Shown here one piece after another: positions 52,001-64,000 of a stretch of 64,000 nucleotides of DNA (the stretch's first letter is position 1; every line of letters starts with the position of its first letter). A program made the translations under genes and the position numbers. The notes below the pieces were generated by a model. The model was not told where the DNA came from and ran no database searches. It was given only the letters and a program-made list of their open reading frames with translations. Source of the DNA: Xestospongia bergquistia (lineage: Eukaryota > Porifera > Demospongiae > Haplosclerida > Petrosiidae); NCBI GenBank assembly GCA_963965975.1, contig OZ014425.1, positions 567,501 to 631,500 of the forward strand, in the 5' to 3' direction.

Positions 52001-52838
52001 ATTTTATTAACCCTAACTGCAACCATTATGACAGACTGATACAGAGAACAAAGCTTCTTGATTCTCTACCTATATTCTGAGCTTTCTAACACTAGTCTTT
52101 GACTCTTTATAGCTCTAGTCAATGTTTCACTGTGAAGTTAGTATCTTCCAAACAATTATAGGATAGTTTTTTCAATCATAATCTTGTTCACTATAGTCAC
52201 ACAGATGTAATAGTTGCTATGGTGATGCAATACATATTGTACAATGAACATGTGTACATGTTGTTAAACATTATCATTATCAGATAAGTAGTACAGTTCA
52301 TATACTTGTAATAACACACAAATGTTGTTGTTATGATTGATTAAAGGAATGTGACCATACATATAGAATTGAGACATAACTCTCTTACTAATCAAAGGTG
52401 ATATAAAGAGATTAGGAAGCAACTCTTACATAATCACAGAGACAAATTAGTCTTTGGTACAATGCAATTAACAGACACACACATACTAACTAAACTACTA
52501 GTTTCTCTCTATCAGGTGTGCTAGTAAGTAATAATTTGTGTGGGAGTGAGTGTGGACTAAAAGAACTTTGTTCCTTCTTTGTACAAACATCACCTACTAA
52601 CCATGATGTAGTAAAAGATAGGACAAATTGTTACTATCACTTCTGTATATGGTCAATGCACAAATCAATCATTCCAAATAGCTAAAATTCCAAGCAAGAA
52701 TATCAAGTTGCAGTTATGTGCCCATCCATACTATAAACAGTGAAGGTATGGAGACATACAGTGAAGAAATTACAATGGCGACAGCTAACATGAAGTTGTA
52801 CCAGTCAGTATTATAGCCACATAGCGTTTATACATACA

Positions 52839-52873
<35 letters not shown>

Positions 52874-54940
52874 GTATATATACCAGAATTGAAGGACAAA
52901 AGAACAGAGCTCTCACTTTGTTGCTTACTCCGAGTTTCACCTTCAATTCTGGTCTAACCCGCTCTGTCTAAACAATATCGAGGACTCTTCAACAGACTTA
53001 GATACTTTAGTACATATATAATGCAGTGAACAGCATATTATGCTAACTGTAACATCGCAGTTATCTACTATACCTATTTGTACATATTGTCTTATAACAG
53101 CAATCTCCATTGTTGACAAGATATACATAGTAATTCCCCAAGATAAAAGTACAGTCTCTTTCCTTTCAATTGGGTATTACAACAATTGTAGAAGTCAGAT
53201 GGAACAACCTTTCTTTTCTCTTGCAACATTATTAACAAAGCAATGAATAATAGTGTGAACAAATTAAAGTATGCACAAGTTAGTGTCTGGTGTTAGGCTC
53301 CATTAGATTCTCTACATAATAACACACATATACACAGACATAACTGACAATATGGGATACAGATAATGTCATCTGCTATTTTGTGGTTTTTGGCTAGTGT
53401 AAGATTGATATCATTTGTATGCATTCTTTTGACCATTAACTAAGACCAAAACACCACAATCAGTATTGCTTACCAAATTAATGTCCTGTTGATTTTATTA
53501 AATTTACTACACAGACGAAATCCCAGCTTAACACAATAAGCAAAACATCCATCATGGTTTACTCAAAAAATAACTGAGAATTAAAACAACACCTTTTAAC
53601 AAAACGACTGTATTTTAAGTAAATAGGTTAATTTCCCTATTGCAAAGTGTTGTGTTTGTGTTCAGTAATGGTTAACAAAAATGTTATATACATAATTTTT
53701 CCTACAAAGTTCATACACAAAGCAAGATTTTGTCTGTTATACTACTAGTGACTATATTAAAATTATATAACAATACAGACATTTAGCATACCAGTACAAG
53801 GCACACCTAGACAACAACACCACATCAATTGGAAGTAGAACAAATGTATTAATGAATGTTTGATCATAAATATTTAACAAAAATTGTCAGCACGTGTGAC
53901 TCTATTAAGTGTTTTTGTACAAATTTGGAAAAGGACACAACAAATATAGCAGATAGCAATTGTTCTCCAGTAAATTAACTATCCTATAATTAAAACACAA
54001 TTGATCAATTGCTATTTGTTGAACAAACCGGTAAGCTTATGTCAATGAAATCCTCCATCAACGTAACATGTTTTTATTATCACATATCAACAACAAACAA
54101 CTTTAGCAAACACAGGAACAAGCACGATGAACAGGTATAACATAATGCCTGCAAACATAAAGACGGTTTAGCACGAAGGGAGCAGGAGAGGGGGAGAGAT
54201 AAGAATGGAAAGACTTCAAACAGATAATGAATTAATAGGATATGTAGGAGAGAACAATCTAAAGGTGTATATGCTAATGAAGTTAACAATTAACACAAAC
54301 ATTGCTTTCTAGTAACAAACATTGAACACAATGTAATCAAAATACACTGCATAACAAAAACATCACAATCATGTTGCTATTACTTATTATTACACACATG
54401 AGTTATAGGGAATCAAATCGTCATTCAAAGATGGTAACAGGATTTTACCTATTAAGTGTCTAAAATTCATCTCACCCAAAAAAATTATTTTAAAGGTGAA
54501 GAATCTAAAGAAACATCAAAGATATACGAGAAGCAAAATGTTGCCCAAACAGTAATTATATTTAACGAGAAGGGCTCGAATATGATAATGTGTAAAGTAA
54601 TGGCAAATATTTTAAATGACCTGCTAACATTTAATGACAATAACGAGTTGTTTATGTTTATATTATTTATTATAACTTACAATTGTGTAACATTAGTGTA
54701 GTTTTCTGCTTGAGCAAGAAATTCAGGTACGTCAGTAAAATTTAGACTACTGCAATTCATTACTAGTGATGGTGTACTAGTAGTAGATATATCTGTACAC
54801 TTACAGCCATCACACAAGAAGGCATCAATGCCTACTGTCATCATGCTGAAAAACCATAGCATCACTAACCACGAAGAAGCATAGAACATAGTTCTTGTTG
54901 GCCTGGATCGGCTACCCAATTGACTATACCATGAGAACAT
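44411..54940 (-). CDS. Leucine-rich-repeat G-protein-coupled receptor (LGR family) with about 25 LRRs
   Basis: Ten exons: 54940-54681, 50939-50868, 49498-49430, 48954-48811, 48759-48682, 48598-48521, 48425-48354, 48093-47947, 47893-47825 and 47768-44411, totalling 4347 nt (1448 residues). Exon 1 has a hydrophobic signal segment and an LRR N-cap (CDGCKC). Exons 2-9 encode about ten LRRs, mostly one per exon with identical phase, and the last exon adds about fifteen. A hinge with the family motif YPYHCCIF leads to CLPLPNPLSPCENLL and then seven membrane helices: GNIAVLFVMF, CNLAFADFLLGIYL, SSELSVFILVVMTLERLHTI, and NPFLYAIF in TM7. CNLAFAD and SELSV are typical of the LGR group that includes glycoprotein hormone receptors and LGR4-6. 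No LDLa module is present, which argues against the relaxin-receptor type. The long Ser-rich tail ends E-T-P-V, a class I PDZ ligand. Intron 1 is 3.7 kb, the longest in the window. Confidence 0.92.
48973..49014. repeat. (GA)n = minus-strand CT tract before an LGR exon
   Basis: On the minus strand this reads (CT)n followed by CCCCACATGCGCACAAACAG, the acceptor of the two-LRR exon 48954-48811. It is another microsatellite in polypyrimidine-tract position. Confidence 0.85.
52831..52868. repeat. (CATA)n microsatellite in LGR intron 1
   Basis: Nine or so tandem catacata units followed by tatatatgtatata. It lies in the long first intron of the LGR gene, just before an inverted repeat. Confidence 0.85.
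52882..52953. repeat. 14-bp perfect inverted repeat in LGR intron 1
   Basis: The 14-mer accagaattgaagg at 52882-52895 is exactly reverse-complemented at 52940-52953. A second pair (acagagc at 52904-52910, gctctgt at 52961-52967) crosses the first, so the two pairs interlock rather than nest. This could be a remnant of a small transposon end or a structured RNA element. No coding sequence is associated. Confidence 0.6.
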
Positions 54941-57900
54941 ATCGGAAACAACAGTGAACGTAAAGGCGTAAAATGGAAACGATCGGCGAGACTCAAGGAT
55001 ATGCTATCTTTCTTGATTAGCGGAGCAGCTTGTTGTCATCATGTAGCCTCACTAGCCTGTAGTCGGCGGTGACTGAGGGTTTTTTAGTTAGTTACAGACA
55101 CAAGCTAACTGGAAGACTTTTCTTGTGAATCTGCAAGGTGATAATTTATATGAGAAGGGGTGGAAATTTGATCCTGAAGGCGACGGACAGCAATCGGTAA
55201 ATAGATCTTCACTAAGATCGACTAGTCAGATGTTTACCGTTGAGACTTTCAAAAACAAAACACAGAGATAATAGAGGGCGCAAGTAACATCTAAATGTGA
55301 GACTGCACTGCTTCGATCCCCGCCTAGAGTATTTTATTAATTACTCAATACGACCAGCACAGCAGAGAAAAAGATATTACCTTCTCGATAATTTCGCTTT
55401 AGGAAGGTTACCTACACCTTCTTATTAGACAATAATTATAGTACTATTATGTGCCACGACTCTGATCGTCAAACAATAGCAAACTACAATAGGTGAGGCG
55501 AAGATAATATAAAATAATGTATTGTTAATGACGTTTCACAAACAACTGCCCCTTTTCGTATACGTAATACCGATTATTCATATAAACGGTCTGTAGTAAA
55601 GAAACCACATGAAAGTCAACCGCGACGTGACTTGTAGGAGTGTTGCTATTCTTGTTCCATCCCATATAAGCCACTGATCCACCCCACGTGGTTTCAGACT
55701 GGACATGCGCAGTAGAGTGGCGTATATTGTAATACATATAACAGGGTAGTTCCCACAGGTTATTAATAATTCATGTATGGACGTTTACTTTGAAGCAACA
55801 GTGGGTAAGTTAAAAGGAACTGTTAAGTCTAAACAAGTATGGTTGTGTTCAATACTGCCCTTTGTTCACACTAATATGGTACTGTATCATAGTACATGTC
55901 AAAGACAACCATTTGCTGTAAACAGCCAATTTATCTTAACTTCATTTTCACATTCCAATTATAAATAGGACTCATTCTTCAGTATTATTTAATTGTTCTA
56001 CTATTGATAGCCCAGCTGTTGAAGTAACAACAAACCCATATACATTTATGTGCCTTAAGCTTTATGTGTAAGACAATATAATTTAAACTCATCTGACTTT
56101 CAAAGCTCTTTCATTATGTGTAACATAAAAATGTTTTCATATACACATAACATGTTACGGTTATGACTTTTCAGTAGCATCTCAGTTCAGACAAAACAGC
56201 TACTACTACATTTGAGGTTTTCTTAACAGATAGATACATATAAAAATGTCATCTTTGCTCAAAAACGTCCATTAACTTTAAGTACACAATCAATACAATA
56301 TGCTAATATGATTGAGCTAATGATCCATAGTAACATGGCTGGCTGGAATTAGGTAGTCCAGTTGTCTGACTTAATTCAATTTGCAAGTTACCCAATTGTT
56401 AATACAAATATGTCGACAATTATTTTGAGAATTACTATTTTAAATGTCATATAGTTGAAACAATGGTAAGTTTATGTAGGGGTCAACTTGAGTTGATCAG
56501 GATAATACACACATGCAGGAGACCAAATGGAACAAACAAAATAGATATGATGTTCAGAACCAGTTCATTTCAGATCACGTGACTAAGACATAGAAAGTAA
56601 CTTTATTAATTCACATGTACAATTGTAGTAACTCATTGTAAGAGTTCACATGGATGAATGCAATCTGATCATGAAAATGAAGTTTCTACAGAATAATTGA
56701 CTTTATGAACAACTTTTAGTGTGTTCATAAGTCCCTGGCAAGACAGTGAATTGTTATTAGTTGTCTTTACTACCATATCGGTGACTTCAATAGAACAGGG
56801 TAGTTGTTAACAATGATGTATTGCTTTGAGAAAGATACAGACAAGAGTTGTAGGCTAGCAAAGATCTAAGGTTTGTATTTTATTTAAATACAAGATGTTT
56901 ACTTAACACTTCTTTCTCCTTCACTATAATAGTACAATTAGTACAATGATAAAGGGATACATATGCATTTGGTTTGCTACCTAATATAACAATATCCTAT
57001 AATGTCTGATATGGGATAGATTTGATTGACCAGTAGTATATATGTATATATTTGTACATGTATTGTAGTGTTATTATAGTTATGTGTGTACAATCAAAGG
57101 ATAGGATTGGCCACTAGTGGTATTAGTGTTGTAGCTCCATGTATTGTCAGTCAATCAAAGGAAAGGATTGACCACTAGTGGTATTAATGTTGTAGCTCCA
57201 TGCATTGTCAGTCAATCAAAGGAAAGGATTGGCCACTAGTGTTATTAGTGTTGTAGCTCCGTGCATTGTTAGTCTTATCAATATTGTCAATAACTTGAAC
57301 TTATTGGATGGCATAGTCCATATCACGCAATTCAATAATTCATTCCATGTAAGGACAAACATTCTCTTTTCCCAATTACACAATTATGTATACAACATGC
57401 ATACAGTACACGCAAGTAGTAATGGCTGGAGCCAGAAATAATGGGTAGCAGCTGTAAATAATGTAGTGTAACATTATAGCAAAGGGTGTGCCACACTGAA
57501 CAAAGGAATTAATGAAACCATTAAATAGTAAGATGTCATACAAGAATAACTTGTCTTTATCTTGAATGCTTTGTTGAATTACAATAAAAGAAACTTTACT
57601 CTAGAAATTTTATAGCTTACTACACACACACACGATGAAAGCATGATTAAAGTGCAAACGTACTTCATTTGTGTTTCTGTGTAATGTGTAACTTCATATA
57701 TCGCTATGCCACACAATGTCATAACAATGTGACAAGATATTCCCACACAAGAAATAAGAATGTAACACTAAGGACTACACCAGTATATTGTAGAGTGTAC
57801 ATAACTATCTTAAAACATGTAAAAGGGAAGATAACAAATTAATAACAATTGAAAAGAAAAAGACACATATTTGTCAATCAATAAACCACAAGACAATTTC

Positions 57901-58100
57901 CACAAGTATACAGTCTATTTACTGAAATGAATATAATAACAATATCGTTAATACATTATATATCAAGTAATTGGTAGACATATGTACACATAATTGTAGT
58001 AGTAATAGTTATATCCCATATCATCCATTAATTAAGGCATGTAGACATATCATAGTAATTGCTTTACTTGTACATAACATAATACTCTGTTGTGTGTTAG
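54941..58100. other. Gene-poor 3.2-kb interval upstream of the LGR gene
   Basis: No supported coding exon, RNA gene or transposon. The 54941-55400 part is richer in G and C (e.g. around 55060-55300) and probably carries the LGR promoter and 5' untranslated region. The rest is AT-rich with short open frames lacking coding character. One three-copy tandem repeat lies at 57091-57273. Confidence 0.5.
57091..57273. repeat. Three-copy 61-bp tandem repeat
   Basis: Unit begins caatcaaaggaaaggattg and contains ccactagtggtatta and gttgtagctcc. Copies start at 57091, 57152 and 57213, exactly 61 bp apart, with only a few substitutions between them. Each copy contains the palindrome ccactagtgg (ccactagtgt in the third). 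Confidence 0.9.
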
Positions 58101-58122
58101 CTCTAGACATGCTAGCCTATTG

Positions 58123-58872
58123 ATTCAGTCCTGGAAATTATTCTATGGAGAAAGTAGATTAAATATAATTGCTAGAATCACAATTATATAACAAGTAATA
58201 TTCTCTATACATCCAATAAAATAAAAACATAGTATTAGTCTTGTGGGCTTTGGATAAAAAATTAGTCATCAAGAAACAATTATTTGAGTTAATTATCTGT
58301 TTTAGTAAAAGTACTTCTTATTAAGTGAATTCTGATTGGCAGTAATAACTTGAAGGACCAATAAAAACAGTACAAACCTTTAATGTTTGTCCTGTGCTAA
58401 ATTCAATGTTGAAGTAATAAATATTAGGGCCTAGAGCAAGGGGTTGTAGATTGGGGGCAGCTGCAAAGGATTTAATATGTATTGTAGTTTTTTCCCCTTT
58501 TATTAAGTTAGTTCTTTAAAATAATCCTGTCAGTTAGTTCTGGTACACATAATTCAGGAGGAGCTTGGAAGGGAGTGGAGGACATTATAACATCAAAGAC
58601 ATGAGACTGAAGCCTTGACAATGGTCTATGTGGTTTGTGTCTTTGGCAATGTGTGTCAAAGAACTGTTTGCTTCCAAAGAACTGTTTGCTTCGACAAGAA
58701 GAAAATAGATGACATAACAATAAAGCATTTGATATCAAAAGTTTATTTTGTTTTGTATAATAACTCCCACTTGTAACATGACTAACATTTGCATTGAAAG
58801 TGATGCTGGTGAAGTTTAACAAGATTTACTAAAACATCAATGATGTATCCCACAGTTGTAAGGTTGTGTGGT
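58123..58872 (-). other. Possible short minus-strand gene downstream of CTR9, unidentified
   Basis: On the minus strand, open segments are flanked by plausible splice sites. One is 58872-58787 (containing VGYIIDVLVNLVKLHQ, donor AAAT|GTTAGT). Another runs from about 58670 to a TAA at 58508-58510 (ending LCVPELTDRIILKN, with AATAAA just after). A third is about 58463-58380, encoding LQPLALGPNIYYFNIEF. I could not assign them to a family, nor prove that they join, and no start codon fits convincingly between here and the CTR9 stop at 59012. They could be exons of an unknown gene, a decayed gene, or chance. Confidence 0.25.
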
Positions 58873-59011
58873 CTGTTGTAGCATGGCAAAGAAGGAAATT
58901 GTTTTTTACAGGTGGGAAATTTGATAGTATTGAAAAAAAGGTTATGATATAGAATTATTGAAATGAAATAGGGAAAAGAGTCAATTGAAAGTTTCAGGTA
59001 AATTAGCAAAG

Positions 59012-64000
<4,989 letters not shown>

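Noticed and set aside
57205..57441. 78-codon plus-strand open frame
   Set aside because: Starts within the third copy of a tandem repeat, has no recognisable similarity and no splice context.

Overview
The window reads as a compact, AT-rich animal nuclear genome. Its genes are split by many very short introns (often 41-63 nt with GT..AG ends), lie within a few hundred bases of each other, and encode animal proteins (MYRF, harmonin, an LGR receptor, M1AP, CTR9). Gene density, intron size and protein content point to an early-branching animal, most likely a demosponge of the Amphimedon type. That assignment is inference from style; no species-specific marker was recognised. Exon models were built by hand from splice signals, reading frame and family homology; wherever every coding exon of a multi-exon model was placed, the summed length is a multiple of three.

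Layout, left to right. 1-1100 (+): 3' end of a filamin/NHL-repeat gene. 1527-2260: degenerate minisatellite. 2303-4148 (-): EIF3M. 4303-6396 (+): two tandem carbonyl-reductase-like SDR genes. 6497-10867 (-): harmonin (USH1C-like). 12277-24212 (+): a 27-coding-exon Rho/Ras exchange factor (DH-PH-REM-CDC25). 25002-27079: three small genes (-,+,-) encoding CxxC-pair proteins that share intron positions and an MGxxxS N-terminus; I do not recognise this family. 27497-30436 (-): MYRF. 30974-32486 (+): a PDHX/E3BP-like protein without a lipoyl domain. 32695-33521 (-): GOLT1. 33776-35977 (+): M1AP. 36155-36781 (+): pyroglutamyl peptidase I. 37292-39553 (-): a MOB2-like kinase activator. 40119-44153 (+): a PHRF1-like RING/PHD protein. 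44411-54940 (-): a leucine-rich-repeat GPCR with about 25 repeats. 54941-58120: largely gene-free. 59012-end (-): CTR9 of the PAF1 complex, N-terminus beyond the window.

Neighbours alternate strand almost strictly. Six pairs are divergent (start codons 63 to about 1400 bp apart) and at least six are convergent, so most promoters are probably shared. Otherwise the genes look like unrelated housekeeping and signalling functions. The exception is the local family at 25002-27079. Long pure CT tracts occur almost only in front of 3' splice sites, in the orientation of the host gene, and several introns carry minisatellites with dimeric higher-order spacing. No RNA gene, CRISPR array, transposon coding region or viral sequence was recognised.
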